From the NCBI GenBank assembly GCA_002315675.1, contig DCHP01000111.1, positions 1-36,480 on the forward strand: 36,480 bases of DNA. The letters run 5' to 3'. The position numbers were made by a program, and so were the translations under genes. Every line of letters starts with the position of its first letter. Position 1 is the first letter of the stretch. Positions 1 through 8,389 of this stretch are shown piece after piece. The notes beneath the pieces were generated by a model. It had not been told where the DNA came from and searched no databases. It saw nothing but the letters and a program-made list of their open reading frames with translations. The stretch is from Rikenellaceae bacterium UBA1749. Its GTDB lineage: Bacteria; Bacteroidota; Bacteroidia; Bacteroidales; Rikenellaceae.

Positions 1-46
1 TTTAATCATAATTCAACCGCTTTTGGTTAGTTCTATATACACAATA

Positions 47-78
47 CAAAGATAGGGAAACTATTTGGTATATACAAA
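47..78 (-). promoter_or_regulatory. Leftward promoter for a gene beyond the window edge
   Basis: On the minus strand a -33 TTTG (78-75) is followed after 20 bases by TATCTTTG (54-47), a perfect match to the Bacteroidetes housekeeping promoter (TTTG, N19-21, TAnnTTTG). It lies just downstream of the second terminator after groL and points out of the window. A minus-strand ATG at 9-7 (ATG ATT AAA) could be the first codon of the driven gene, but only three codons are visible. Confidence 0.55.
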
Positions 79-108
79 AAATAATCGTCTAAATATTAGG
101 CGATTATT
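75..108 (-). terminator. Second intrinsic terminator downstream of groL
   Basis: Positions 80-92 and 96-108 form a 13-bp stem with one G-U type mismatch and a 3-base loop. Read on the minus strand, the stem is followed by TTTTTTG. It lies 131 bases past the groL stop and just before the leftward promoter, so it probably insulates the next gene. It could also end a short transcript starting between the two terminators, but no promoter was seen there. Confidence 0.5.
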
Positions 109-152
109 ATATTGATTAATTATTGGTATTAGTTTTGCTTTATAGGAAGTTT

Positions 153-192
153 ACGTCTAAAAGAAAAGAGATTGGAAAGCCTAATCTCTTTT
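153..192 (-). terminator. Intrinsic terminator of groSL
   Basis: A perfect 10-bp inverted repeat AAAAGAGATT (164-173) / AATCTCTTTT (183-192) has a 9-base loop. On the minus strand it ends in TTTTCTTTT, a U-rich tail. It starts 47 bases after the groL stop codon, as expected for the end of the chaperonin operon. Confidence 0.75.
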
Positions 193-239
193 CAGCTGAT
201 GTCCTTTATGTTGAAATTATCAATGTATGATAATACCTA

Positions 240-1865
240 TTACATCATGCCACCCATGCCACCTCCCATTGGAGCTGCAGGAGTTTCTTCCTTGATGTCA
301 GCAAGAACGCATTCAGTTGTCAGGAACATGGATGAAACTGAAGCTGCATTTTCAAGAGCAACACGTGCAACTTTGGTTGGATCAATGATTCCAGCCTGGA
401 ACATGTCTTCGAATCTGTCAGCGCGGGCGTTATAACCTTTATTGCCCTTAGCCTTACGAACTTCGTTCACAACTACAGAACCTTCACCGCCTGCGTTGAA
501 AACAATCTGGCGAAGAGGCTCTTCAATTGCCTTCTTGATGATGGCAATACCAGTCTTTTCGTCTTCATTGTCGCATTTAATACTGTTCAGTGCGTTAGAA
601 GCGTGGATGTATGCAATACCACCACCTGGGATAATTCCTTCTTCAACAGCAGCACGTGTAGCAGCTAATGCATCGTCTACGCGGTCTTTCTTTTCTTTCA
701 TTTCAACTTCAGTAGCTGCTCCAATATAAAGAACTGCTACACCACCTGCCAGTTTGGCAAGACGTTCCTGAAGTTTTTCCTTATCATAATCTGATTTTGC
801 ACTCTCAATCTGCTTACGAATCTGAGCTACACGATCAGCGATTTCCTTCTTGTCGCCGCAACCATCAACAATTGTAGTATTATCCTTTGAAAGGGTAACC
901 TTTTCAGCCTGACCTAGCATGTCAATTGTTGCTGTGTCAAGTGTAAGACCTGTCTCTTCAGAAATTACAGTACCTCCAGTCAGGATTGCGATATCGCGAA
1001 GCATTTCCTTACGTCTGTCACCGAATCCAGGTGCTTTTGCTGCTGCAACTTTCAGTGTGCCACGTAGCTTGTTGACAACAAGCGAACTCAAAGCTTCACC
1101 ATCAACATCTTCTGCGATAACTATAAGTGAACGGCCACTTTGAGCAACTGGCTCAAGAACAGGAAGAAGTTCTTTCATTGTAGATATCTTCTTGTCTGTC
1201 AAAAGGATGTATGGCTTGTCAAGTTCAGTTACCATCTTCTCGGCATCTGTAATGAAGTAAGGAGAAATGTAACCACGATCAAACTGCATACCTTCCACTA
1301 CATCAACATGAGTATCAGTACCTTTTGCTTCCTCTACAGTGATAACACCTTCACGATTGACTTTTTCCATTGCTTCTGCAATAAGTTTGCCGATGAAACT
1401 ATCATTGTTTGCAGAAATGGTTGCAACCTGTTCAATTTTTTCAATATCACCACCAACTTCCTGACTCATCTTCTTAAGTTCAGCAACAACAGCAGCAACA
1501 GCTTTGTCGATACCACGTTTCAAATCCATTGGATTTGCACCGGCAGTAACATTTTTCAATCCATTGTTTATGATAGCCTGAGCAAGAACAGTTGCAGTAG
1601 TAGTACCATCACCGGCATCATCTGCTGTCTTGGATGCAACTTCTTTTACAAGTTGTGCACCCATGTTCTGGAAACGATCTTCCAACTCAACTTCTTTTGC
1701 AACTGTAACACCATCCTTTGTAATCTGAGGTGCACCGAATTTCTTGTCAATAACAACATTGCGACCTTTTGGTCCTAGTGTAACCTTTACTGCATTTGCC
1801 AAAGCATCAACACCAATTTTAAGTGCTTCGCGGGCTTCGGTCTGGAATTTAATATCTTTTGCCAT
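240..1865 (-). CDS. groL: GroEL 60-kDa chaperonin
   Basis: This 541-residue protein is the large subunit of the cytosolic ATP-driven folding chamber, which encloses unfolded proteins with the GroES lid. The whole family pattern is visible: the N-terminal MAKDIKF, the nucleotide-binding GDGTTT at residues 85-90 with the catalytic-region aspartate, a continuous intermediate and apical domain, and the Gly/Met-rich C-terminal tail ending GGMGGMM. The length is normal for the family. It is the second gene of the groS-groL operon, 26 bases after groS, and is followed by a terminator. No CIRCE inverted repeat (HrcA operator) was found upstream of the operon, so heat-shock control here probably uses another route. 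Confidence 0.98.
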   Translation of the reverse strand: MAKDIKFQTEAREALKIGVDALANAVKVTLGPKGRNVVIDKKFGAPQITKDGVTVAKEVELEDRFQNMGAQLVKEVASKTADDAGDGTTTATVLAQAIINNGLKNVTAGANPMDLKRGIDKAVAAVVAELKKMSQEVGGDIEKIEQVATISANNDSFIGKLIAEAMEKVNREGVITVEEAKGTDTHVDVVEGMQFDRGYISPYFITDAEKMVTELDKPYILLTDKKISTMKELLPVLEPVAQSGRSLIVIAEDVDGEALSSLVVNKLRGTLKVAAAKAPGFGDRRKEMLRDIAILTGGTVISEETGLTLDTATIDMLGQAEKVTLSKDNTTIVDGCGDKKEIADRVAQIRKQIESAKSDYDKEKLQERLAKLAGGVAVLYIGAATEVEMKEKKDRVDDALAATRAAVEEGIIPGGGIAYIHASNALNSIKCDNEDEKTGIAIIKKAIEEPLRQIVFNAGGEGSVVVNEVRKAKGNKGYNARADRFEDMFQAGIIDPTKVARVALENAASVSSMFLTTECVLADIKEETPAAPMGGGMGGMM

Positions 1866-1891
1866 AATAATCTGATTTTTTGTTTTTTTTA

Positions 1892-2170
1892 TTATTTAAC
1901 AATTGCAAGAATATCATTCTGACGCATAATCAGACATTTCTTGTCATCAACAGTAACTTCAGTTCCTGAATATTTTCCATAAAGAACTATATCACCTTTT
2001 TTTACTTCCATCTGGACATCCTTTGTTCCTGGACCAACTGCAATAACAACACCCTGTTGTGGCTTTTCCTTTGCTGAATCTGGAATAAATAATCCGCTTG
2101 CTGTTTTTTCTTCAGCTTCTTTTGGCTCGATAACGACTCTATCTGCCAATGGTTTGATGTTTGTACTCAT
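1892..2170 (-). CDS. groS: GroES 10-kDa co-chaperonin
   Basis: This 92-residue protein forms the heptameric lid of the GroEL chamber. The family sequence is complete: IKPLADRVVIEP at the N-terminus, the mobile-loop region around TASGLFIPDSAKEKPQQG, then VVAVGPG-like and GDIVLYGKYSGTEV strands, ending in the usual IMRQNDILAIV. The ATG at 2170-2168 gives the normal family N-terminus. It is the first gene of groSL. The 124 bases between it and the GH92 gene contain no perfect TAnnTTTG box and no CIRCE element that I can see. Confidence 0.98.
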   Translation of the reverse strand: MSTNIKPLADRVVIEPKEAEEKTASGLFIPDSAKEKPQQGVVIAVGPGTKDVQMEVKKGDIVLYGKYSGTEVTVDDKKCLIMRQNDILAIVK

Positions 2171-2294
2171 AATTTTATGTTTTTTTGTTTGTTACTTATT
2201 CTCTCAGGTATTATTCACTTTTTTCAATCCATATGAACATTTCCTGATATTTTTCTATTCGATGAGTTATCAAGTGCACAAACTATGCCAAACT

Positions 2295-4565
2295 TTAATT
2301 AGTGACAGTTTGGCAGTCTTTGCCATTGCTGAAAGAATATGGGAATGACTCTTTAGATGTGCCTCTTGTTTTGCATGGTACATCCTGCATAGTAAAATCA
2401 ATGGTAGCGCCATTGATCAGGTCATTATGCTCGAAATAATTGAAATTCCACTCTTTACCATTCTTTTTGACCTTCCCTATATAAAATGATTCTGCCGAAT
2501 TTGCAGGAGCATTGATAACAATCTTGTTGCCATTTGGAAGGTTGATGGTTGCCTTTTTGAACAGCGGTGTGCCAATGGCATACTGACATGTTGCCGGTGC
2601 AACAGGGTAGAACCCAAGTGCGGAAAATACATACCATGCAGATGTCTGTCCATTGTCTTCGTCTCCGCAATATCCATCTGGATTTGGATTGTATAATTTT
2701 TCCATTGTTTCGCGGATGCGGGCCTGTGCTTTCCATGGCTGACCACCCCAGTTGTATAGGTAAAGTACATGCTGGATTGGCTGATTCCCATGTGCATAAT
2801 TCCCCATATTCATTATCTGCATTTCACGGATTTCATGGATAACTGCACCATAGTAACTGTCGTCGAAAATAGGTGGCATGTCAAAAATGTTGTCAAGATT
2901 CTGACAGAATTGATCTTTTCCTCCCATGAGTTCAATCAAACCTTGAGGGTCATGAAAAACAGACCATGTATAGTGAAGAGCATTTCCCTCAGTGAAATCT
3001 CCACCCCATTTATATGGGTTGAGTTTTACTGGAAAAGTTCCATCAGCGTTACGGCCTCCCATCAATGAAAATTCCTTTCTGTATAGGTTCTTGTAATTGT
3101 TTGCAGCTTTGGCATAAGGGGCAATTTCACTATCGGATTTTCCAAGAGCCTTTCCAAGAGCCCAGATACACCAGTCGTCATATGCATATTCAAGCGTTCT
3201 GGCTGCACTCTCATTTATTTTTACATCGCATGGAACATACCCAAGACTATCGTAATACTGCCATCCGATACGTCCTGTAGAAGCAATCTTAGGATGAACA
3301 TTATGAGCCCCATGTCTTACGGCTTCCCAGAGTTTTTCAATGTCATATCCCCTAATTCCTTTAAGGTATGCTTCTGCGACAACTGATGCTGAATTGTTGC
3401 CGACCATGCATCCTCTATGTCCTGGACTTGCCCATTCTGGCAGGAATCCGCTTTCAAGGTAACAATTTACCAGCCCTTCCTGCATTTTGGAAGCCATTTC
3501 CGGATATATTAAATCAACGAGTCCGAAAAGGCATCTGAATGTATCCCAGAAACCGGTATCAGTAAACAGGTAACCGTCATGGACTTTTCCGTCATGTGGG
3601 CTATAGTGAATGCGTTTTCCCTCTTTTGTTACCTCAGAGAAATCCCTTGGAAACAGGACAGAGCGATACAGGCATGAATAGAAAGTTCTTTTATGATCAA
3701 CATCTTCATCTTCAACTTCAATTCTAGACAATACTTCATTCCATCTTGCCTTACCCTCAAGTTTCAGGTAGTCAAAAGCTTTTCCTTTGACTTCCATAAG
3801 GTTTGTTTCTGCCTGGTTCTCATCAATAAAGGAAGATGCGACCCTGAGATTTATTTTTGAACCTCTCTCGGTATTTCTGAATCCGACAAGGGCCATGGAA
3901 TGATCTCCATTTACGACGGCAACAGTGTCAAAATTCCTGTCGCATTCTATGACGAAATAGTTCCTGAAATTTTCGGCAACACCTCCGGAGTTCCTTACGC
4001 TGTAACCGCTTATCCTATTTCCTTCAACCTTAACCGAAGATCCCTTGTCAAAAGCATCAATCACTATATATGACATGCTCATCTTTGGGTATGTAATTTG
4101 AAATGCGCATGCATGATCAGTAGGAGTTAATTCAACAAAAGTGTCATGGTCTGCCAGATATACGCTGTAATAGTATGGAGTTGCAGTTTCGGCTTTATGT
4201 GAAAACCAGCTGGCTCTTTTGTCTTCGTCCATAAAAGGACCAGTCGTAACGGGCATTATGGAAAATTGGCCATAATCGTTAATCCATGGACTTGGCTGGT
4301 GAGTCTGCTTGAATCCTCTTATTTTATCACTGTCGTACGAATATACCCATCCGTTACCCATTTTTCCTGTTTGCGGAGTCCAGAAATGAGTCCCCCATGG
4401 ACGTGCAATAGCCGGGTACGTATTGCCTGTTGATAACTGGTATTTGGACATGGAGCCTACCAATGGATTTACATAATCCACAGGGGTCTTTTCTGTTTTA
4501 GCCAGGGCAATCAGGCTGCTTAATAGGAAGATAATACTTGCTGTAAATGTTACTTTTATTTTCAT
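2295..4565 (-). CDS. GH92 family alpha-mannosidase, secreted
   Basis: This 756-residue exo-acting, calcium-dependent inverting alpha-mannosidase candidate of family GH92 starts with a signal peptide (hydrophobic residues about 5-22, then LAKTEK). After the N-terminal beta-sandwich (NPLVGS...GNTYPAIARPWGTHFWTPQTG) comes an (alpha/alpha)6 barrel. E526 in FTEGNA lies exactly 109 and 111 residues before D635 and D637 in GDEDNG. From memory this matches the general acid and paired base aspartates of the characterised Bacteroides enzyme BT3990, so the active site looks intact. Members trim alpha-1,2/1,3/1,4/1,6 mannose from N-glycans or yeast mannan; the linkage cannot be read here. It lies 9 bases after the upstream GH-A hydrolase, so the two are surely cotranscribed. 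No SusC/SusD pair is in the window. Confidence 0.93.
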   Translation of the reverse strand: MKIKVTFTASIIFLLSSLIALAKTEKTPVDYVNPLVGSMSKYQLSTGNTYPAIARPWGTHFWTPQTGKMGNGWVYSYDSDKIRGFKQTHQPSPWINDYGQFSIMPVTTGPFMDEDKRASWFSHKAETATPYYYSVYLADHDTFVELTPTDHACAFQITYPKMSMSYIVIDAFDKGSSVKVEGNRISGYSVRNSGGVAENFRNYFVIECDRNFDTVAVVNGDHSMALVGFRNTERGSKINLRVASSFIDENQAETNLMEVKGKAFDYLKLEGKARWNEVLSRIEVEDEDVDHKRTFYSCLYRSVLFPRDFSEVTKEGKRIHYSPHDGKVHDGYLFTDTGFWDTFRCLFGLVDLIYPEMASKMQEGLVNCYLESGFLPEWASPGHRGCMVGNNSASVVAEAYLKGIRGYDIEKLWEAVRHGAHNVHPKIASTGRIGWQYYDSLGYVPCDVKINESAARTLEYAYDDWCIWALGKALGKSDSEIAPYAKAANNYKNLYRKEFSLMGGRNADGTFPVKLNPYKWGGDFTEGNALHYTWSVFHDPQGLIELMGGKDQFCQNLDNIFDMPPIFDDSYYGAVIHEIREMQIMNMGNYAHGNQPIQHVLYLYNWGGQPWKAQARIRETMEKLYNPNPDGYCGDEDNGQTSAWYVFSALGFYPVAPATCQYAIGTPLFKKATINLPNGNKIVINAPANSAESFYIGKVKKNGKEWNFNYFEHNDLINGATIDFTMQDVPCKTRGTSKESFPYSFSNGKDCQTVTN

Positions 4566-4574
4566 ATGACTGTT

Positions 4575-6017
4575 TTAATTGTTGCTTGGCGTATAGTCAA
4601 GTTCTGATTTTTCAATTATTAGAACTGGTGCATCCCATAATGGAAGTCTTGAGAAACATTGCTTGTTGTCTGTGGATTTTTTAAGAAGGCATGATTCCAG
4701 ACTATGAACTTTGCCTGTAATCATATCGACATAGACAGGATCGTTCAACTGGGCACCTGCGACGGAAATGTCGATCAATTTTCTTTCGACGCTGTCAGTA
4801 GGTACTTCATTGCCATACCACAGGAAGTAGCCTATGGTCTTTCCGCTTTTCTTCATCCCGTAAACCTTAATTCCTGTACTGTCAATGGTCTCCACAGTGA
4901 GGGTTGTATCTGCAGTGTAATCAGTTGTAACTATACTGCAGACATTCTGGAATGCATAGAATTTGGGACGTTTGTACTGCGGTTCACTGTATAGATTCAT
5001 TCTTATTAGGCCATATGACTGAAGCATCCATCCGTAGTTTAGGTCCACCATGGTGAATACCGATGAAGGGACCCCCAGACTGAAATTTGTAAGCATATGC
5101 CTTAAATCCCATTTGACCTGTTTTCTCTCTGACAATTCATTCCAGGCAAGTGCATGGCCATATTCAAGTTGGGCAGGACATCCGGATTCTCCCTGTAGAA
5201 TTTTAATATTGGTATTGTATTCTTTAGCTTTTGCCTGAAGAGCTATAACGGCATTTCTGATCATGTCTGGATTTGGCCAGTATGCATGATAGGTAATATA
5301 ATCTATGTATTCGATTCCTCCAAGTTTCTTTTCTTCTTCGAGAAACTCAAAAATAAACGGTTGGGTAGGCGAGCATGCACCTATAGCTGCAATTTTTACA
5401 TCAGGGTCTATTTCTCTTATGGCCTTTGCTGTATTATAGAATAACAATGCATACATTGCCGCAGTATTGTGTTTATTTCCATCTGCTTCATTCCATACTT
5501 CATACATTGTAACCTTCCCTTTATATCTTTTTACAGTAGCCTTGACATAGTTTATCCATCCATCCATTACTTTGCCATTGCCAAAAAGTGTGGCTCCAAG
5601 GTTGTCCCCGTGGGATGAATAAATAGGATTACCATAACAAAGACAAACCCAGGGTTTTACACCTTCTTCAATCAGCCCGTTCACATGTTCGTCGAACCAT
5701 TTGAAATCATAATGTCCTTTTTTCTTTTCAGTTTTAGCCCATCCACTCTGAAGTCGTGCATAACCGGTACCTGTTTCTCCTACGAAATCCTTATAGTTGG
5801 CAAAAACAGCATAATCCCGATCCATTGTCTCTGCGCCGACAGACCAGTATGATGGTCTGTTGATGTCGGAAGGATGCGGATTTACTTGTCCTATTACTGA
5901 AATAGGTGCGGGACTGCTGTTGAATACCCCAACAATCATAGAGTTCTTCAACTCTTTTGCATTAATACTCGCCAATGTGAATAGTGGGACTGTTAAAAGG
6001 AAAAGTGTCTTTTTCAT
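4575..6017 (-). CDS. Clan GH-A glycoside hydrolase (GH39-like), secreted
   Basis: This 480-residue protein has a signal peptide (MKKTLFLLTVPLFTLASINA) and a TIM-barrel retaining hydrolase pattern. The acid/base is E177 in YEVWNEAD and the likely nucleophile is E277 in ILQGESGCP, spaced about 100 residues apart as in clan GH-A. YARLQSGW at about 86-93 is typical of barrel strand 2 in GH39-like enzymes. The last 130 or so residues form a small C-terminal beta domain. The nearest family by eye is GH39 (beta-xylosidase, alpha-iduronidase), but GH5- or GH164-like assignments are possible and the substrate is unknown. It is the first gene of an operon with the GH92 mannosidase, which suggests a mannose-containing glycan, and it is divergent from the GH89 gene. 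Confidence 0.75.
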   Translation of the reverse strand: MKKTLFLLTVPLFTLASINAKELKNSMIVGVFNSSPAPISVIGQVNPHPSDINRPSYWSVGAETMDRDYAVFANYKDFVGETGTGYARLQSGWAKTEKKKGHYDFKWFDEHVNGLIEEGVKPWVCLCYGNPIYSSHGDNLGATLFGNGKVMDGWINYVKATVKRYKGKVTMYEVWNEADGNKHNTAAMYALLFYNTAKAIREIDPDVKIAAIGACSPTQPFIFEFLEEEKKLGGIEYIDYITYHAYWPNPDMIRNAVIALQAKAKEYNTNIKILQGESGCPAQLEYGHALAWNELSERKQVKWDLRHMLTNFSLGVPSSVFTMVDLNYGWMLQSYGLIRMNLYSEPQYKRPKFYAFQNVCSIVTTDYTADTTLTVETIDSTGIKVYGMKKSGKTIGYFLWYGNEVPTDSVERKLIDISVAGAQLNDPVYVDMITGKVHSLESCLLKKSTDNKQCFSRLPLWDAPVLIIEKSELDYTPSNN

Positions 6018-6070
6018 AACTCAGATTTTTTACATAGATTATTTTTAATAATGCCGGGATTTTATTTTTA

Positions 6071-6078
6071 CAAAGTTA
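6071..6078 (-). promoter_or_regulatory. -7 promoter box of the GH-A/GH92 operon
   Basis: Minus-strand TAACTTTG is a perfect TAnnTTTG element, 54 bases upstream of the GH-A hydrolase start. No TTTG lies at the correct -33 distance, as is common for promoters that need an activator or are regulated. The 6076-6101 inverted repeat begins in this box. Confidence 0.6.
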
Positions 6079-6101
6079 GCAAAATGAACTATTTTTGCTA
6101 A
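6076..6101. promoter_or_regulatory. Inverted-repeat operator candidate between divergent glycosidase promoters
   Basis: TTAGCAAAA (6076-6084) is repeated perfectly inverted as TTTTGCTAA (6093-6101), with 8 bases between the arms. It spans from the minus-strand -7 box (6071-6078) to just before a near-consensus plus-strand -7 box (TATCTTTA, 6105-6112). A dimeric regulator bound here could control both the GH-A/GH92 operon and GH89. No regulator gene is adjacent. Confidence 0.5.
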
Positions 6102-6135
6102 ATATATCTTTATCAACAATTATGCAATTCATATC

Positions 6136-8286
6136 ATGAAGAAAATCTTACTTTACACCTTGTTGACACTTTTAGTGTTTGGTGCATCATGTACTAATCC
6201 AGAAGAACAGGCCGCGAAAGGTCTTGCCAAGAGAATTCTGCCAAATCAGTATAGAAATATTGAATTCAAATTGCAGACTGCAGATACCAATTTTTACTCA
6301 ATGTATACAGAAAATGGCAGATTGCATATAACTGCTGATTGCTCTGGTTCCATGGCCAAAGCACTGGGTGATTATCTGCGTGATTATTGTCATACAGAAA
6401 TTTCATGGTTTGACTACAACAAAATAGTTGAGCCAGAAGAATTGCCTGTACTTGATTCTGTTGTCTGCAGACAGTCACTTTTACCTAATCGTTTCTTTTT
6501 CAACTATTGTACATATGCATATACCGTAGGATACTGGAACTGGGAACAATGGGAAAGGTTTATTGACTGGATGGCGATGAATGGTGTAACCATGGCTCTT
6601 GCTCATACCGGGCATGAAGCTGTATGGCAAAAAGTATATCAGAGATTCGGTCTTTCAGATGAGGAGATTCTTTCATATTTCACAGGTCCTTCAACACTGG
6701 CATTTAACAGAATGGCCAATATTGAAAAGTGGAATGGTCCACTTCCCCAGAAATGGATAGATGGACAAAGAGATCTTCAGAAAAAGATAATTGAGAGAGA
6801 AAAATCCCTTGGAATCTCCCCTATTCTCAACTCATTTACTGGACATGTCCCAGAAGCTTTTGCAAAGCATTATCCAGATGCAAAAATATCGGAAATGCAC
6901 TGGCTCTCTTTCCAGGAGCCATATACAACCTGGTATCTGAATCCAAGTGATTCCCTTTACGCAGAAGTACTTTCAGCTTATCATGAGGAACAGGAAAAAA
7001 TGTATGGAATTCCTAGTCACTATTATTGCGTTGACCTTTTCAATGAAATGGCACCGCCAAGTTGGGAACCTGAAGATCTTGCAGCTATTTCCAAATCATC
7101 TTATGACCTGCTTGCGAAGGCTGATCCCGATGCTGTCTGGATTCAGATGTCTTGGATGTTCCTTAATGAGAAATGGACACCGGAAAGACTTGAAGCATAT
7201 CTTACTGCAGTACCTAAGCATAAGGTTATGCTCCTTGATTATGCCGGGGACTTCCTGGAACTCTATGAAAAGACAAATCAGTTCTCAGGACAGGATTTCC
7301 TATGGTGCTATCTTGGTAATTTTGGAGGTCATACCGTTCTTGGTGGTAATATTGTTGACTGTGGCAAAAGACTTGACAGTGTATTTGTCAAGGCTCCGGA
7401 TAATTGTGTGGGAATAGGTTGTACTCTTGAAGGTTTCGGATGCAATCCTGAAATGTATGAATTTGCTCTTGACAGGGCCTGGGAGAAGAAATATCCAACA
7501 GAGAAGTGGCTTGAAAAGATGGCTGACAGAAGACTTGGAAAGGTTGACGAAAACAATCGTAAGGCATGGAGAACACTCCGACTTGATCTTCTTGACAGAC
7601 GTGAGGACGATTACTGGGTTCACATATCTTATGTGCCTTCCCTTGGTATGAGGAATCATACAAATGCACTTAAGGACAATAAACTTATGCTTAAGGCCTG
7701 GGGTGAACTATTGAATGCAGAAAATACAGGTGTCCCTGCATATAATTTCGATTGTGTGAACTTTGGAAGAAACTGTCTTGATACATATTTTTCACAATTG
7801 ATACCACAGGTAATTGCGGCATACGATGCCAAGGATAAGGTTAAAGTCAAGGAAATCAGTAACAAGATGTTGGAGATTCTTGATGATATTGAAAAAATTA
7901 CCGGGGCTGAAAGATACTTCCTGCTTGGCTATTGGATGGAACAGGCAAGACAGTGGGGTGATACTCCTGAGGAAAAGGAATACTATGGCTGGGATGCCAA
8001 AAGTATTGTTTCAACATGGGCTCATAAAGCCTGTCCTTTGATTGATTATGCTTGCCGTGAATACAATGGACTTGTTGGTACATATTATAAACCGCGTTGG
8101 GAAGAATTCCTGAAGCAGATTTCAGAATGTGAACCATTTGATGGCGGTGCTTTCAATACATGGCGTCATGACCTTGAATGGGACTGGTTAAATGCCAAGC
8201 AATCTTTCCCTGTTGATCCTGTAGGTGATGGCGTTGAAATCAGCCGGGAACTATACAACAAGTACAAGGACGAAATCAATCAGTGA
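6136..8286 (+). CDS. GH89 alpha-N-acetylglucosaminidase, lipoprotein
   Basis: This 716-residue homologue of human NAGLU releases terminal alpha-linked GlcNAc, as found on gastric mucin O-glycans and heparan sulfate. The N-terminus is a lipoprotein signal with lipobox FGASC (C19 acylated), so the enzyme is probably anchored in the periplasm or on the cell surface. The N-terminal small domain is followed by the catalytic barrel with WNWEQWERFIDWMAMNGV (about 134-151). The two family catalytic glutamates are visible as E304 in DLFNEMAPPSWEP and E432 in LEGFGCNPEM, matching NAGLU NEM and EG motifs. The C-terminal alpha-helical domain is complete. It is divergent from the GH-A/GH92 pair and shares the candidate operator with it. 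No SusCD partners are seen. Confidence 0.93.
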   Translation: MKKILLYTLLTLLVFGASCTNPEEQAAKGLAKRILPNQYRNIEFKLQTADTNFYSMYTENGRLHITADCSGSMAKALGDYLRDYCHTEISWFDYNKIVEPEELPVLDSVVCRQSLLPNRFFFNYCTYAYTVGYWNWEQWERFIDWMAMNGVTMALAHTGHEAVWQKVYQRFGLSDEEILSYFTGPSTLAFNRMANIEKWNGPLPQKWIDGQRDLQKKIIEREKSLGISPILNSFTGHVPEAFAKHYPDAKISEMHWLSFQEPYTTWYLNPSDSLYAEVLSAYHEEQEKMYGIPSHYYCVDLFNEMAPPSWEPEDLAAISKSSYDLLAKADPDAVWIQMSWMFLNEKWTPERLEAYLTAVPKHKVMLLDYAGDFLELYEKTNQFSGQDFLWCYLGNFGGHTVLGGNIVDCGKRLDSVFVKAPDNCVGIGCTLEGFGCNPEMYEFALDRAWEKKYPTEKWLEKMADRRLGKVDENNRKAWRTLRLDLLDRREDDYWVHISYVPSLGMRNHTNALKDNKLMLKAWGELLNAENTGVPAYNFDCVNFGRNCLDTYFSQLIPQVIAAYDAKDKVKVKEISNKMLEILDDIEKITGAERYFLLGYWMEQARQWGDTPEEKEYYGWDAKSIVSTWAHKACPLIDYACREYNGLVGTYYKPRWEEFLKQISECEPFDGGAFNTWRHDLEWDWLNAKQSFPVDPVGDGVEISRELYNKYKDEINQ

Positions 8287-8318
8287 ACCTACTTGAAATA
8301 ATCTAAATATTGAGAAGC

Positions 8319-8389
8319 ACCCCCCCCCATCACAGAGGCCTGTGTTAGTGGTAAAAACAAAAAAACATACTTTTTCAAGAGGTCTCATC
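8319..8389 (+). repeat. Degenerate intergenic repeat, copy 1
   Basis: From the CAC before the poly-C run to the CAT at 8387-8389, this stretch aligns by eye with 32870-32933. The best blocks are GGCCTGTGTTAGTGGTA against GGCATGTATTAGTGGTA, followed by an A-rich block ending ACATACTTTT and then AGAGGT. About three quarters of bases agree over some 65 positions, with a few single-base gaps and a longer one at the C-run. Function is unknown: it could be a relic of a mobile element, a gene fragment or an RNA. Confidence 0.55.

Noticed and set aside
1..9. The first three codons (ATG ATT AAA, minus strand) of a possible gene at the left edge
   Set aside because: Too short to support a coding call. 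Only the promoter pointing to it is listed.
1140..1778. A 212-residue open frame on the plus strand within groL
   Set aside because: It is antisense to groL and its composition reflects the complement of a highly conserved gene. No promoter or family resemblance was seen.
2171..2294. A CIRCE heat-shock operator upstream of groS
   Set aside because: The TTAGCACTC-N9-GAGTGCTAA repeat is absent. GTGCACTTGATAACTC only loosely resembles part of it.
2781..2783. NQP in the GH92 motif HGNQP, where many members have NEP, as a sign of a lost catalytic acid
   Set aside because: The spacing shows that the general acid is E526 in FTEGNA, 109 and 111 residues before the base aspartates. The NQP glutamine (Q595) is not at that position, so the enzyme is not judged inactive.
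6947..7417. A 156-residue frame within GH89
   Set aside because: It overlaps the intact GH89 coding region in another frame and has no start context or domain of its own.
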